Shown here piece by piece: positions 10,468 through 21,610 of a stretch of DNA of 64,000 bases. The notes beneath the pieces were generated by a model. It worked only from the letters and a program-made list of their open reading frames with translations, ran no database searches and was not told the DNA's origin. Source of the DNA: Lepidostoma basale (Eukaryota > Arthropoda > Insecta > Trichoptera > Lepidostomatidae). Numbering within the stretch: the first letter of the stretch is position 1; each line of letters begins with the position of its first letter. The stretch lies in the NCBI GenBank assembly GCA_022606425.2, contig JAHDVF020000866.1, forward strand, positions 620,001-684,000, written 5' to 3'. Position numbers and translations under genes: made by a program.

Positions 10468-13400
10468 CTGAAATATAAAACCAATCCTATCTTCAACAAG
10501 GATTCATATTTAAATACATATAGGTAATTTCACTTAGTATTACAACATTTTATTTCACTTAAAACAGACATGTTTCGGTTACAATATAACCTTTTTAGCA
10601 CTCTGCTCGTCTGCCAAAGCGCAGAAATAACGGACTGCCACACTGTTTCTTCCTGACATATTTCTCTTACTTTCTTAACATCCATACATCGTGTCATGCA
10701 TGCACGCCGATTTCTCCGACTCCTCACGTAGCCGATATTTAATATTTTATTGATTTGATCATACCGCGTTTTTCTCGGTCTTCCTTAATTTTTTTGTTCT
10801 GCACCTTTAAATGGTCGTACCCATATAAATTTGGAATTACCTTTTATTGTAAAGAATTCATTTGGCGTAAGAAGTTTACTGAATCCAGCGAAAACGAACG
10901 CTTTTTCAAAGTTTTCTCTCAGCGTATGCGCGGGATATCTTCTCAGGTTGGATGTGTACACTTCCACCTCGGCATCGCTGTCGATGTTCCCGAGGGACCC
11001 CATCTCGTGCTCGCATACGCTGTAGGCTTCGGACCAGGTCTTTGCCGTTCTGTGCAGTTTGTAGCAGCGTCCTATTTTGTGCAAGAAGTAATCTGAAAAA
11101 CAAATCAATTTTTTAACTGGGAATCGATGAGAGTATTCGCCCAGAAATCTAACGTTGTCTCGTCTTCTTTACGAACTTGTTCAGTGAGTTTTGCAGGTGA
11201 CATCGTTTTGATTAACAGTGGCATGAGAAAACAACAAACAACGCTTTAGAAACTCAACAGCTTTCAAAGCAATAGGTATAACGCCTGTAGCACCCTGCAA
11301 CGAAAGCGAAGCGGATGCGAAACTCTAGCGAATATCGAAACTTTACAATATCATGTTTTTGAGAAAAATCATTTGTCTTCACGTACAAACTTGTTGCGGA
11401 CGTTAGGCGAACTGAATTCGGCCCGATTTCGTTCCGCGTACTGTGTGCAATGACTAATTTTAAAACAAGACATACTGAGTTTCGTTATTCGCTAGAATTT
11501 CGCATTCGCTTCGCTTACGCTGTAGTGTGCAACAGGCGCAAAAGTGAATTGACATGAATTGCAACATATGAAAATAACTACAATTAACACCAGCAGTACC
11601 AACCCACTCAGAGTATATTATATATTACAGTCAGACAGTTACTGAAAACAGCTCCGCTAGCCATACGGCTGCGCGTGGATAAGGGATCGTAGCGGGCAAA
11701 CAAGCAAATTACGAGAAAAAATTGTCAAGATAGTTTCTTGAATGTTTATTAAATAATTAATACGAATGAAAAAGTCTGTTTTCTAGAAGTTTTATTATAT
11801 TTTATGGGAATGACATGTTTTGCCTCTCTAAGGCAATATTAATTTGATAATGACAAAACATGTCATTTCGATATAATATTTTTAAAAAACTTCAAGAAAA
11901 CAGGGGTTCGCTTCATATTAATAACTTTTTTTTAATTAGTCGATTATCAATTCTGTTCTACAGAAAGTTACTACTCTGAAGAACATACCACGTATCAAGG
12001 AAGAAGAAGGATTATCACTTTTCAATGTCATTTGATATTGCGTTAGATAGGCGAAACATGTAATTCCGTCAAATTCTAAAAAAACTGCTAGAGTACAGAC
12101 GTTTTCAATCGCATGTATTATAGCATTCTTAAAAAATAAATAAATACATATTTTACTTGAATTACTTTTTGATAACTTTGTATCACAACACTTTATTACA
12201 CTTTTCACAGACATGTTCCGGGACACAGAAGCCCCTTCTTCAGTGTGTACAAATTTTAAATTTGTACACACTGAAGAAGGGGCTTCTGTGTCCCGAAACA
12301 TGTCTGTGAAAAGTGTAATAAAGTGTTGTGATACAAAGTTATCAAAAAGTAATTCAAATATGAATCCGCAACACAAAGTAATGGCGAATATAGAAAAAAA
12401 AACATATTTTACTTACCAATAAATAGGCGTGTACCGAAAATAATATTACTATTTTAAAAATTGGAGTCTTCTTACCTTTGATTGGGGTCTCGCAGGCATC
12501 ATTGTAAGTGCTGGCGTCTCTTTCCCCAACCTTAGTACATATGAATTTATATTTTCCTTGACAAGGTACGTCAACCCAAAGACCAGCGGGGGACATAATC
12601 ACACAGTCTTCGTCATCCGTTAGAGCGTTAGGCTCTCCGTCTTGCCAATTCGAGTATGGTAAATCTTCGAGGAAAATTCCTGGAGTTAAAAATATAACTA
12701 TGTGTATTAAATTAATAATTAAATAAAACGACGTCGTTTTGCCAACCGGTGTTGGTATTATCAGGTATCTTCATATGTTACAATCAAGTGTGATTATCAT
12801 ATGATTATGCCAACACCGGTTGGTGAAACAGCCCTCGGGAAAATATAAAACTAACTAACTAACTAACCATCACCCCGTCTCGTAGGCATAAAAAATGGAC
12901 TGCCACACTTTTCTTTCCTGACATATTTCTTTCGCTTCCTCAAAATTCATACATCGTGTCATGCACGCGCGTCGATTTCTCTGACTCCTCACATGGCCGA
13001 CATTCAATATTTGATTTATTTGATCGTGCCACGTTTTCTTCGGTCTTCCTCTATTTCTGGTTCCATTTACATCGTGAACATATAATTTTTTTACCATTAT
13101 TTTTTCATTCATTCTTTTCGTATGTCCAAACCATCTTAATGATCCTTTCATTATTTTGTTCATAACACTATCATTTGCACCGCATTCACTTCTTATATTT
13201 TCATTCGACACTCTATCATACACAGAGTATTCACACATTTGTCTAAATGATCTCATTTCTACTGCATTTAATCTACTTTCAACCTTCTTTTGCCAGTTCC
13301 ATGCTTCGCTTTCATACAAAAGGGTCGGGACAATATAGAAATTAAATAAATAAGTTGTGATATTATAACAGTGTTTCAAATCAAACAGTGAGTAATTTTC

Positions 13401-16400
13401 AATTATATATTGCTGCATTATACAATATAGAATCCAATATCGTTTTTATTAAATAATTCATTGCTTCAGCCGAAACGCTATAACACTTCGACATTTTAAA
13501 CTATTTAATTTTGTAGATAATCTAATGGTTTTACTGAAATCTCGTGATGGAAGTTCATTTTGAATAATAATATAAAACGACATTTTAAACTACTTTCACT
13601 TTTTATTTATTTCGACAGCGACCGGCTTCGCCATGCTCGCTGGCATCTGTTATAAACTGACTCCTGTATATACATGATTCTGCACTGCACATCACTTTCT
13701 TGTTTAATCGTGTTTACCACCCCTGATCTGTAGGAATGTATATAAAGGAGCCAGTTTATAACAGTGTCATCAGTCTGTCGATGCCAGCAAGCCTGGTGAA
13801 ACCGGACGCTGTCGAATAAGGCCAAAAGTGAAAGTAGTTAAATAACATCGTTTTATTAAATTATTTTTTTAAAATTAACTTCCATCAAGAATTTTCAATA
13901 TCTTCATTCGATTAAAAAAAAACTTTGCATTTATATTTTTTGGGATCTTGGGAAAATCCGTGTAACTCGTTTTCTAGACCAACTTCGGAGATCGCTGCAG
14001 TCTTCATCTTCAGGATGGTTATAAATTATGTAAAGAGCGGTTCAACAAAATAATAATATTTAATTTTATCTAATATATAATAATAAAAAAAACTAATACG
14101 ATTTTTTTTCTGAATTAAAACACAATTTTCACACTTTTGAGTTTGTTTTACTCGACATGTTTCGAAGGCTTTACACCTTCATCATCGGGATAATGATACA
14201 AAAAAACAACAGTTTACAGTCAACATAGGGTTTTAAATCATAAAAAATTCGTCATTAACCCTCCCTTCTCTATAAATATAATAAATACAAGGTTAAGATT
14301 TTAGGTATTCCTCCATAATATATTTACGCATAGATTTAAAAAAGAATATTAATAATAATCAGAATTTATCGGGTACATCGGAGGTATTTTGTGAAAATCG
14401 AAAACAATGTCGCGTATAAACAGCGCTTTGTTATACTCTATATTCGCATCTCACTCTTGAATATGTTCTAGCTCAATGTTCTCACTCTCACCGTCCCGCC
14501 GCGCTAGCAGTGGCGGCAGTCGCTTTCGGGCTTGCAACCAGAGCGGACCTATGCCCGTTCCGTGAGCGTTGCCAGATGTTTTCAGCAATTAAATCTCAAT
14601 TATTATATTTTTTCCGATTTAAAATCGCTAATTTTAAACGCGTACTGACTACCCTACACCGGAACGCACGTTTTTATTTTAGCACCGTAAGGGAAAGGTT
14701 AAGGATTTCCACAGTGTTAACTAAAAGGTTTATCTGAAATTGAAAAATATAATTTAAAATTCAAACCGTCGAGTGTTAAGAAAGTCCCTTCAGTCAACTG
14801 GTCGTAAATCCCGAGCCAGTAGTTTTCGCTGTCTGAGGATCTTTGCGCCAGCAGATGTTGGACCTGCGTCGCCGTAGTGGGCTGTGCGAGTTTGGCGCCC
14901 TCCATGTCGCAGATATTCACCGCTTCCGACCACGTCCGCATAGACGTGAACTCCTTGTAATAGGTGTTCATCTCAGGCACGTACTTGTAGTCCGGCCTGA
15001 ACCGGGCAGGGGTGAACTTGATATCCACATCTTGACAAACTGAAATCATTCAGAAATTCATCTATGTTAACCATTACTCTGTGTTACGGATTCATTTTTA
15101 AACATTATTTCAAAACATGTTCGTTTTTATTTGTAATAAAAATTTTATACGTATTTTAAATAAAATTATTTTATCTATATATGGACAAAAGTATGAAAGA
15201 GCTGAAAGGATTGGATGTAGGCGCCAAATTGAGCGGAGTTTCAGTAAGCTGTCTATTGTATACGGATGACGCTGTCCTACTTGCAGACTATAATTCCCGG
15301 TGACTATTAAAAAAGATGGCGAGAGAGTTGGATACATACACCCTAGAAACAGGCTCCGAGTAACAATAGGACACAATCTTAAATAAAATGTGTGTCAAGA
15401 AGCTATCTATATGATGGATTGACGACATTTCCCCAATAGCTGGTACGACTGGATGACGAAGGGACAACACAAGAAACGGTTGAAGAAAAATGTTAGAGGT
15501 CTGTAATCAGCAGTAGAAAGAAGAAGGCTGAAGAAGAAGTAGAAAAAAATCCTAAATAATATGGGTACCCAACGAGAGACTACACATTTTAGAATTGATG
15601 GAACATTTTCAAGGGGATCCGAAAATAGATTTTTTACAAGGTTTTGACTCTAAAAATGTTCATAGGTACAATAACCAATTTTAATGTTATTTTCATTAGA
15701 ATTTCTTATTTGTGTTTATGGCTTTTTGTGTTTTATTAAATGTTTTAACTATTATATCATAAGTGTTGTATTAAATACCATAAACAAGTGATCGTACATA
15801 CAACAATATACAATTATAACTAAATGTATAAAATAGCTCGCTATGAACACAAAAACGAGATATGTTGATATTATCGGAAATGTGTTTAATGATAACCCAA
15901 TGACTGATTCTTCCGAGAAGTGCAGACGTTGTTCAATTATTTTCCGACTTTAATTTGTTTACTCAGTTTCCGAGTCGTTTTTTGTGTCATTGTCCATTTT
16001 ACTTATCAATCACTAGCAGTTTCATTCCAACAAACACGTTTGTTCAACAATATAAAATGGAAAATAATCAAAACCGTGAAAAGTTACAAAGATGTACAAT
16101 ATTTATTATTAGCACATATTATTTTCAAAAATATCTTTAGATCAGGAACAATAAGGGTAAAAAAATTGTCCTGCAATACTTTCTCGAACTACATTGTAAA
16201 ACAGACATTTAATATAATAAATACAAGGTTAAGATTTTAGGTATGCCTCCATAATATATTTACGTATAGATTTAAAAAAGAATATTAATAATAATCAGAA
16301 TTTATCGGGTACATCGGAGGTATTTTGTGAAAATCGAAAACAATGTCGCGTATAAACAGCGCTTTGTTATACTCTATATTCGCATCTCACTCTTGAATAT

Positions 16401-17493
16401 GTTCTAGCTCAATGTTCTCACTCTCGCCGTCCCGCCGCGCCAGCAGTGGTGGCAGTCGCTTTCGGGCTTGCAACCAGAGCGGACCTATGCCCGTTCCGTG
16501 AGCGTTGCCAGATGTTTTTAGCAATTAAATCTCAATTTTTATATTTTTTCCGATTTAAAATCGCTAATTTTTAACGCGTACTGACTACCGTACACCGGAA
16601 CGCACGTTTTTATTTTAGCACCGTAAGGGAAAGGTTAAGGATTTCCACAGTGTTAATCAATCACTAGCAGTTTCATTCCAACAAACACGTTTGTTCAACA
16701 ATATATAATGGAAAATAATCAAAACCGTGAAAAGTTACAAAGATGTAAAATATTTATTATTAGCACATATTATTTTCAAAAATATCTTTAGATCAGGAAT
16801 AATAAGGGTAAAAAAATTGTCCTGCAATACTTTCTCGAACTATATTGTAAAACAGACATTTGATTGCAATAATAATTAAAGGTTATGTTTTGGGCTAGCG
16901 ATTTTTTTAAAATACCTAAGTAACTAACTAACTAACTAACCATCACACCGTCATAATAGTCTGCTACACTTTTCTTTCCTAAAATACTTCTCTCATTCAT
17001 TCTCACGCAATTTCAATTTCTTACTCAATTTCTCCGACTCCTCATGTGCCCGACATTTATTAATTAATTAATTTGATCGTCCACGTTTTTCTCGGTTATT
17101 TATTTATTAACTATTTTAAGTTCCATTTAAATCATTATCATTTCATTTTTTTTATTCTTTCCTTGTGCCCAAAACATCTTAAGGATCCTTTCATTATTTT
17201 GTTCACAACACTTTCTTTTGCACTGCATTCACTTATTATATTTTCATTTGACACTCTAAAATACACAGTTGTTCTTTAAGTACGGGATAAATAATCAAAT
17301 TAACAGAAAAAAATATGTATTTATTCTTAAAGTAAATTTAGGGGTGGTACCAGAGCGCCCGTTTCCAGGAATTGTCGAATATTAATGTAATTTTCCAATA
17401 CACAGTAATTTATGAAACACATCATGTCACACTACCTGTTACGGTAAACAGTACTGGCAACACTAAAACAAATTTATTCATTACACGAAACAT
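10289..17493 (-). CDS. Lectin B: dual-CRD C-type lectin (immulectin-like), complete
   Basis: Secreted two-CRD C-type lectin of 321 residues, by family a soluble immune recognition protein. Minus-strand exons: 17436-17493, 14767-15039, 12476-12679, 10841-11092 and 10289-10467; all introns phase 1, GT-AG. Residues 1-19 form a signal peptide (MFRVMNKFVLVLPVLFTVT). CRD1 (about 35-170) has WLGIYD, EPN and WVD in place of WND. CRD2 (about 185-315) starts with an extra Cys pair of the long-form type (CYKLH) and carries EPK instead of EPN, so sugar binding by CRD2 is doubtful. A poly(A) signal AATAAA (complement 10234-10239) lies 50 nt after the TGA. Closest relative in the window is lectin C, on the opposite strand. 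A second in-frame ATG is at codon 5; the first was chosen. Confidence 0.9.
10540..10610 (-). repeat. Foldback fragment with damaged hammerhead-like motif
   Basis: Minus strand: GGTTA-loop-TAACC then GAAACATGTC-TGTTTTAAG. The CTGANGA box has decayed to GCTAAAA. Lies in lectin B intron 4. Confidence 0.4.
10615..10790 (-). mobile_element. RTE-like non-LTR 3' fragment
   Basis: Minus strand encodes RSRRNRRACMTRCMDVKKVREICQE-type sequence, the C-terminus of the RTE-like family. It ends about 50 nt from the exon 4 donor. Confidence 0.6.
10841..11092 (-). CDS. Lectin B exon 4 (CRD2, N-terminal half)
   Basis: 252 nt, phase 1. Encodes GRCYKLHRTAKTWSEAYSVC, RRYPAHTLRENFEKAFVFAG; acceptor TTTCAG, donor AGGTAATT. 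Confidence 0.92.
11282..11538. mobile_element. MITE with about 60-nt terminal inverted repeats
   Basis: CGCCTGTAGCACCCTGCAAC at the left end matches the complement of the right end (GTGTAGTGTGCAACAGGCG region). Matching continues inward through GCGAAGCG and ATGCGAAA..CTAGCGAAT. 257 nt, no coding capacity, in lectin B intron 3. Confidence 0.7.
11741..11920. repeat. Foldback element, family M-a
   Basis: Arms share TTTTCTAGAAGTTTTATTAT, TATGGGAATGACATGTTT and their complements. Related copies: 17630-17765, 28683-28735 (half), 37085-37275, 43690-43870, 44190-44300, 47790-47945, 48640-48815 and 56176-56345. Confidence 0.65.
12157..12357. repeat. 201-nt near-perfect palindrome (family M-e)
   Basis: Two 100-nt arms around a single central base (12257). 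By eye one mismatch was found, TTCCGGG left versus TTTCGGG right. Each arm carries a hammerhead-like motif, so the element is an inverted dimer. In lectin B intron 3. Confidence 0.85.
12267..12308 (+). ncRNA. Hammerhead-ribozyme-like motif H3
   Basis: Stem I CACA/TGTG, core CTGAAGA, extra A, stem II GGG/CCC, GAAA 12295-12298, palindromic stem III CATG, T303 and C304 as U16.1/C17. The mirror copy on the minus strand (about 12206-12247) reads GGAA instead of GAAA, so it is probably dead. Confidence 0.5.
12476..12679 (-). CDS. Lectin B exon 3 (CRD1, C-terminal half)
   Basis: 204 nt, phase 1. Encodes NWQDGEPNALTDDEDCVIM, LWVDVPC and FICTKVGE; acceptor CTCCAG, donor AGGTAAG. Confidence 0.92.
12738..12835. 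repeat. Foldback element with CCAACACCGGTTGG hairpins
   Basis: Two inverse hairpins. Left, minus strand: CTGATAAT-ACCAACACCGGTTGGC-AAAAC. Right, plus strand: ATGATTAT-GCCAACACCGGTTGGT-GAAAC. Both look like decayed hammerhead-like motifs of family M-b. Confidence 0.5.
12850..13345 (-). pseudogene. RTE-like non-LTR reverse transcriptase C-terminus
   Basis: Frame 12870-13418 (minus) reads PTLLYESEAWNWQKKVESRL, LRWFGHTKRMNEKIMVKKLY, NRGRPKKTWHDQINQIL and RRACMTRCMNFEEAKE. The end of the element carries GTTAGTTAGTTA. 5'-truncated, inside lectin B intron 2. Confidence 0.8.
13495..13905. repeat. Foldback element, family M-d
   Basis: Inverse arms around GGAGCCAGTTTATAACAG. Right arm CTGTCGAT-GCCAGCAAGCCTGGT-GAAACCGG, left arm its damaged complement, outer flanks ACTTTCACTTTT / AAAAGTGAAAGTAG. 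Other copies at 20530-20710 and 25010-25185. Confidence 0.6.
13960..14235 (-). repeat. Two decayed hammerhead-like motifs (families M-h and M-g)
   Basis: Minus strand: CCTGAAGAT-hairpin-TCTCCGAAG at about 13985-14015. At 14150-14190, CCGATGA, T, stem GAAGG/CCTTC, GAAA, CATG, T, C, so only the U4 position of the core is changed. Confidence 0.4.
14275..14720. repeat. Repeat unit also present at 16212-16657
   Basis: About 440 nt starting TATAATAAATACAAGG and ending GGATTTCCACAGTGTTAA, nearly identical to the second copy. Contains the GC-rich block CCGTCCCGCCGCG. No coding match recognised. It ends 47 nt from lectin B exon 2. Confidence 0.75.
14767..15039 (-). CDS. Lectin B exon 2 (CRD1, N-terminal half)
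   Basis: 273 nt, phase 1, same length as lectin C exon 2. Encodes RFRPDYKYVPEMNTYYKEF, VNICDMEGAKLAQP and YWLGIYDQLTEG. Acceptor TTTCAG, donor CGGTTTG (weak after GT). Confidence 0.92.
15190..15545 (+). pseudogene. Reverse transcriptase fragment with YTDD
   Basis: Frame reads GVSVSCLLYTDDAVLLAD, the RT catalytic box with both aspartates, then soon a stop. Downstream RWIDDISPIAGT and an AAGAAGAAG-rich tail look like a non-LTR 3' end. Internally deleted. Confidence 0.65.
16002..16864. repeat. About 207-nt direct repeats flanking the 446-nt repeat unit
   Basis: 16002-16211 and 16658-16864 are nearly identical (CAATCACTAGCAGTTTCATT...GTAAAACAGACATTT). Between them lies the second copy of the 14275-14720 unit. 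The ends are not TG...CA, so an LTR element is not supported; a duplicated segment is more likely. Confidence 0.75.
16920..17280 (-). mobile_element. RTE-like non-LTR fragment, degenerate
   Basis: Starts after TAACTAACTAACTAACTAAC (complement of the GTTA tail) and follows the RTE-like C-terminal coding sequence with many indels. Confidence 0.6.
17436..17493 (-). CDS. Lectin B exon 1 (signal peptide)
   Basis: 58 nt: 19 codons plus G. Encodes a signal peptide beginning MFRVMNKFVLVL. Donor AGGTAGTG; joined to exon 2 it yields T-V-C-Q-D. Found by phase and hydrophobicity, without transcript support. Confidence 0.75.
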
Positions 17494-17517
17494 CTTCGAT
17501 TCATCTCCAACATACGC

Positions 17518-17530
17518 CACTCAACTGGTC
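17518..17530 (-). promoter_or_regulatory. Possible initiator of lectin B
   Basis: CCAGTTGAGT on the minus strand with +1 A at 17526, 33 nt before the ATG; same CAGT type as A, C and D. Confidence 0.3.
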
Positions 17531-17629
17531 CAGGCACTTAGAATGTCTTATTTATTCTGAAGATTCATAATAATTTTTCTGAGATGACGTTACAAGATCA
17601 GTGGCATACGCTTAATATTTGTAGATACA

Positions 17630-17765
17630 AAAAATATTCACACGAATGAAAAAATATAAAGATTTTTTGAATATGTCTTAAACAGGAGAAATATATCATT
17701 CACATAAAATATAATAAAACTTCTACAAAATAGACATTTTCATTCGTATTAATTATGTAATACGG
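17630..17765. repeat. Foldback element M-a, partial
   Basis: ATATAATAAAACTTCTACAA and TTTTCATTCGTATTAATTAT arm with a decayed inner hairpin. Confidence 0.5.
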
Positions 17766-18230
17766 AGTTTTAAAACTTGTATTCTTCTTAAACAATTGAT
17801 AACATTTTGAAGTTCTTGTTTGAGTTGCATTGTTTTAAGTGCCTTATTACAGTTATTTAAAAAAACGGTATCAACGTGGAATATAAATTAAACAAACATA
17901 AAAGTCCGGATCGTACACCTGACAACATGTGCACCATTAAATAGAAAATTAGGAATGTGTTAGATTATTTTTATTTTGTTATTTTATATTATATCTTTGT
18001 ATTTTATAAAATTTGTTTAAGATTTATTATGTGAATGTTGAACGGTCGAAGTGTGCGCGGAAGATGCCTATAGGTAGCGATGAGGTTCGCAACCCATCAC
18101 ACCGCGTCTCCCGCGGGGGTGAAAAGAGAAGGAAGGAGTGCCGCACCGGTTATGGTGTGGCAGTCCATTCTTTCAGCCTACCTCTTCGGAGAGACGGCGT
18201 GATGGTTAGTAAGTTAGTTAGTTAGTTACT
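17766..18230 (+). mobile_element. Non-autonomous retroelement N with RTE-like 3' end, copy 1
   Basis: Body: AAGTTCTTG..GTGCC, AAAGTCCGGATCGT, ACATGTGCACCAT, GATGAGGTTCGCAACCCATC. It closes with about 70 nt shared with the RTE-like family (CAGTCCATTCTTTC...GACGGCGTGATGG) and GTTAGTTAGTTA. No open frame of note. Other copies: 21905-22400, 44985-45560; 3' ends at 41295-41440 and 43330-43510 (minus). Confidence 0.7.
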
Positions 18231-18231
18231 T

Positions 18232-18480
18232 TTCTTCTTCTTAGTGATGGCCTTGTGACCTATTTTTTAAGAGGGATTGACCTCTTGCGAAATTGATACC
18301 AGATTTTCATCCATCTTTTTGGTGGTCTGCCTGGGAGTTGTCTACCTTGGGGTTAACCGTGAAATACAATGAGAGAGAGACTGAGTGGATTCTCTCACAT
18401 CTGCATTCCAATATCATCTTCTTTGCCTTCCCCACCTAACGACATCTCCAACCGTCTATTACTATTCGTGATTAGGATAA
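18232..18480 (-). mobile_element. Non-LTR 3' end fragment
   Basis: Minus strand has the RW-GRQRR and TKKMDENLV pattern of an RT terminus, with an AAGAAG tail complement (TTCTTCTTAG). The same family occurs at 44795-44965 (plus) and 49180-49570 (minus). Confidence 0.5.
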
Positions 18481-18850
18481 TGTTTTAAACTGTCAATATA
18501 CACGTATTCTGAAAAGCTTACTAACTTCTTAGTGCTATACAACTCTTAAAGTGTTTTAACCTCTTTCTTACTTACTTCAGAAGCGCGCAAGAGCGTTACC
18601 CTTCTTCGTGAAGTTATTCCAAGCTTCTTGATCCTACGCATTTTGCTTAGCTTTGCCAAATCCGTCAGAATATTATTATCCATGAGGCGATCTAGAAGCA
18701 GAACTTTAACCTAGGCATCTTCTTTGGCCCCGAAGCTAATAGTTCAGAAGTCATCCTAGTAAGTAAGTATCCTCCATATTTAAATTCATAAAATTTATGA
18801 CCTTAAATGTAAAAAAGTGTAATATTATACACTTTTAAACAAGCAAGAAA
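18481..18850. other. Unassigned intergenic DNA
   Basis: Contains GAAGCGCGCAAGAGCGTTAC and AAGTAAGTAAG simple repeats, possibly another retroelement end. Nothing firm. Confidence 0.3.
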
Positions 18851-19545
18851 AACCATAACATGTGCATAAAAATAAATAATGACGCAATAACCGAACTCGC
18901 CTATGTAAAACCTAGGACTAACAATGGACAGACAACTAAAATGGACAAAACACTTAGACAACCTAACAGACAAGTTAGCATCGCTATACTCCCTCTTCTA
19001 CAAAATACAAAATTACATACCAAGAACGGAAAAAGATATGATGTACGAAGCGTATGTAAAAAGCCGACTGACATATATGATTCCCTTCTGGGGGACAGGA
19101 AATCAAAAGGACATCTCCAGACTCCAAAGACAACAAAATAAAATAATAAAATTAGCATATAACATTGACTACCTTAACCCAACCATACAAGTTTACAGAA
19201 AAACAAAACAAATGGACATATCAGACCTGACCAAGTATGAGACCTTAAAAATTTTACACAGAGTGACCATGGAAAAGACAACAGACAGCAGCTACAAATT
19301 AACTAAAAATTCAGACATACACAGACACTGGACCAGGAACTGTGACAGATATCACTTACCGATTGCACGAACAAGACAGGACAATCAAGGATATTGAACA
19401 ATGGACTGAAACTTTACAATGAACTACCAAAAGACACAAGGAATCTCACTACGACTCAATATAAAAAATATCTGAAACAATACATAATTAATAGTAAGAT
19501 CTAAAAATGTAACCATATAATCCAGTTGGGGTTTAAAAAAAAAAT
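18851..19545 (+). pseudogene. Non-LTR reverse transcriptase, post-palm region (CR1/Daphne-like)
   Basis: Frame 18924-19397 reads MDRQLKWTKHLDNLTDKLAS, YVKSRLTYMIPFWG and LQRQQNKIIKLAYN, with a frame break at 18924 and another near 19397. Typical of the thumb/connection region of CR1-type elements; no tail repeat obvious. Confidence 0.7.
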
Positions 19546-20034
19546 CCTAAATGATACATATTTATTTTATTCATCCACAGATGGGCATATGCCCGGTTGG
19601 TGATTTTCTGATTCAAGTGATCTTCGACTGGATATAAAATTTTTAACAAAAATTGCGGACCGCTACTGATTTCAAAGTGGCAAGAGAATAAAGTAAACAA
19701 TGACGCAGATAACTATTTGATAACCTAGCGAGTATTGTGAGTGAATGTAGTTCGACTTCAATATAAAGTCTTAAATATATTTGATTTATTTTAGTGCTTA
19801 TGCAGATTTATTTTAGTGTATATCATATTATATATGTAGAGCTATCTTGAATGTTACATTAACGCATTTGAACTATATTGAAGTGTATTGACGGCTGAGA
19901 TTTTCTACTGTTTTTTTTTTAAGAAAACTGTACTTGGACAGGAAAATTAACATTTAATTCTAAAAATGAGTTTACTCGCTTATATATATATCTATAAGCT
20001 AATTTAAGATTTTTTTATTTTAAGTGATCGGGAA

Positions 20035-20530
20035 GTTTTCAGAGACACCCGTATCCTAAGAACCCTATATAGCACCTTAGTCAGAAGCTGGCTTGAACGA
20101 GGTGCCGTGATATGGAGTCCTCATGAGGTTCAGTATTCTCTAATGATTGAGAGGGTTTAAAAGAAATTCTTGAGAACCCTCAACCTGAGGAATTACGGAG
20201 TATTTCCTTGGCTGCATTCAACAGAATTTCTCTTGGGAATTGGGGGTAAATCTCCCTTGAACTGGGGAGGAAAGGGTTCACAACGACACATTTTTTTAAG
20301 CTGATCCGGTTCTCTATTGAAAATCCCTATGTTCTGGAACAAATAAATCTACTTGTTATTGATACCTGCGGTAACGCCAACATCAATTGTTCTACACCCC
20401 GTCACACAGAACCAACCTGCTTTTGGTGATGCCAGTAAGAAGAGCGATTTGAACATTGAAAGGTATATATGTATACTCGGATTTGGACATTTTTGTGTCA
20501 GTGAGGCATTTTTCATAAACAATATATTGT
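20035..20530 (+). pseudogene. jockey-like retrotransposon relic
   Basis: Matches the copy at 58281-58620 (CGAGGTGCCGTGATATGGAG, GAGGGTTTAAAAGAAATTCT), with stops and indels. Confidence 0.55.
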
Positions 20531-20710
20531 CAATTCTAACGACACAAAACGATGTATTTTAACTACTTCCACATTTGTCTTTATTTAGACCGCAGCCAGT
20601 TTCACAGATCAGAAATAATGACAACAGTGGAAGTAGTTAAAAAAAAACATCGTTTTATAATGTTAAATTATTATATAAAATGAACATCCATCAAGAGACA
20701 TTAGAAAAAT
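20530..20710. repeat. Foldback element M-d, partial
   Basis: Arms GATGTATTTTAACTACTTCCAC and GTGGAAGTAGTTAAAAAAAAAC with a decayed core (CAGCCAGTTTCACAGATCAG). Confidence 0.5.
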
Positions 20711-20937
20711 CAGTCGATTATCTTAAAAAATATATAGTCACTTTTAGAAATAGAAACTGCATCACTGTTGTGACATATTTGAGATCTTACAGAAATATTA
20801 TTTTTTTCTTATTATATTTGTGTAAAAAATAAATAAAGAAAAGAAAAAAGGGGACGATCTGAAATATTGATCGCGAACTGAGATTTCTTGGAATATTTCT
20901 ATATTACAATAGGAAGGCAAAATATTAAAAAAAAAAA

Positions 20938-21610
20938 AAAAACTAACTAACTAACTCACCATCACGCAGTCTCCCCGAAGGGGTAGGCAGAAAGAATGGA
21001 CTGCCACACTTTTCTTTACTGACATATTTCTCTCGCTTCCTCAACATTCATACATCGTGTCATGCACGCGCGTCGATTTCTCTGACTCCTCACATGGCCG
21101 ACATTCAATATTTGATTTATTTGATCGTGCCACGTTTTCCTCGGCCTTCCTCTATTTCTGGTTCCATTTGCATCATTAACATATAATTTTTTTACCATTC
21201 TTTCTTCATTCATTGTTCCCATGTCCAAACCATCTTAATGATCCTTTCATTATTTTGTTCATGACACCATCATTCGCACCGCATTCACTTCTTATATTTT
21301 CATTCGACACTCTATCGTACATAGAATATCCACACATTCGTCTAAGAGATCTCATTTCTACTGCATTTATTCTACTTTCATCCTTCTTTTGCCAGTTCCA
21401 TGCTCCGCTTCCATACATAAGGGTCGGTAGAAGAACACCATTGTGCACTGGCATTCTAGCTTTTTTGGATAGGTTTTTGTTTGCGATGACAACTTTAAGT
21501 GCGCCATCTCTTGTAAACATACTACCTAAATACACAAACTCAACTACTTGCTCCAAATTTTCAACATTCACGCTAATGTTGCAGACTGAAAGGGTTTGGA
21601 AAAAAACAAT
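20938..21610 (-). pseudogene. RTE-like non-LTR reverse transcriptase C-terminus
   Basis: Minus frames 21206-21634 and 21016-21228 encode VCNISVNVENLEQVVEFVYL, LMYGSGAWNWQKKDESRINA and GRPRKTWHDQINQILNVG, with one frameshift near 21215. The tail complement AACTAACTAACTAAC starts at 20941. Confidence 0.8.

Noticed and set aside
16002..16864. LTR retrotransposon in miniature
   Set aside because: Flanking repeats lack TG/CA ends, and no primer-binding site or polypurine tract was seen.
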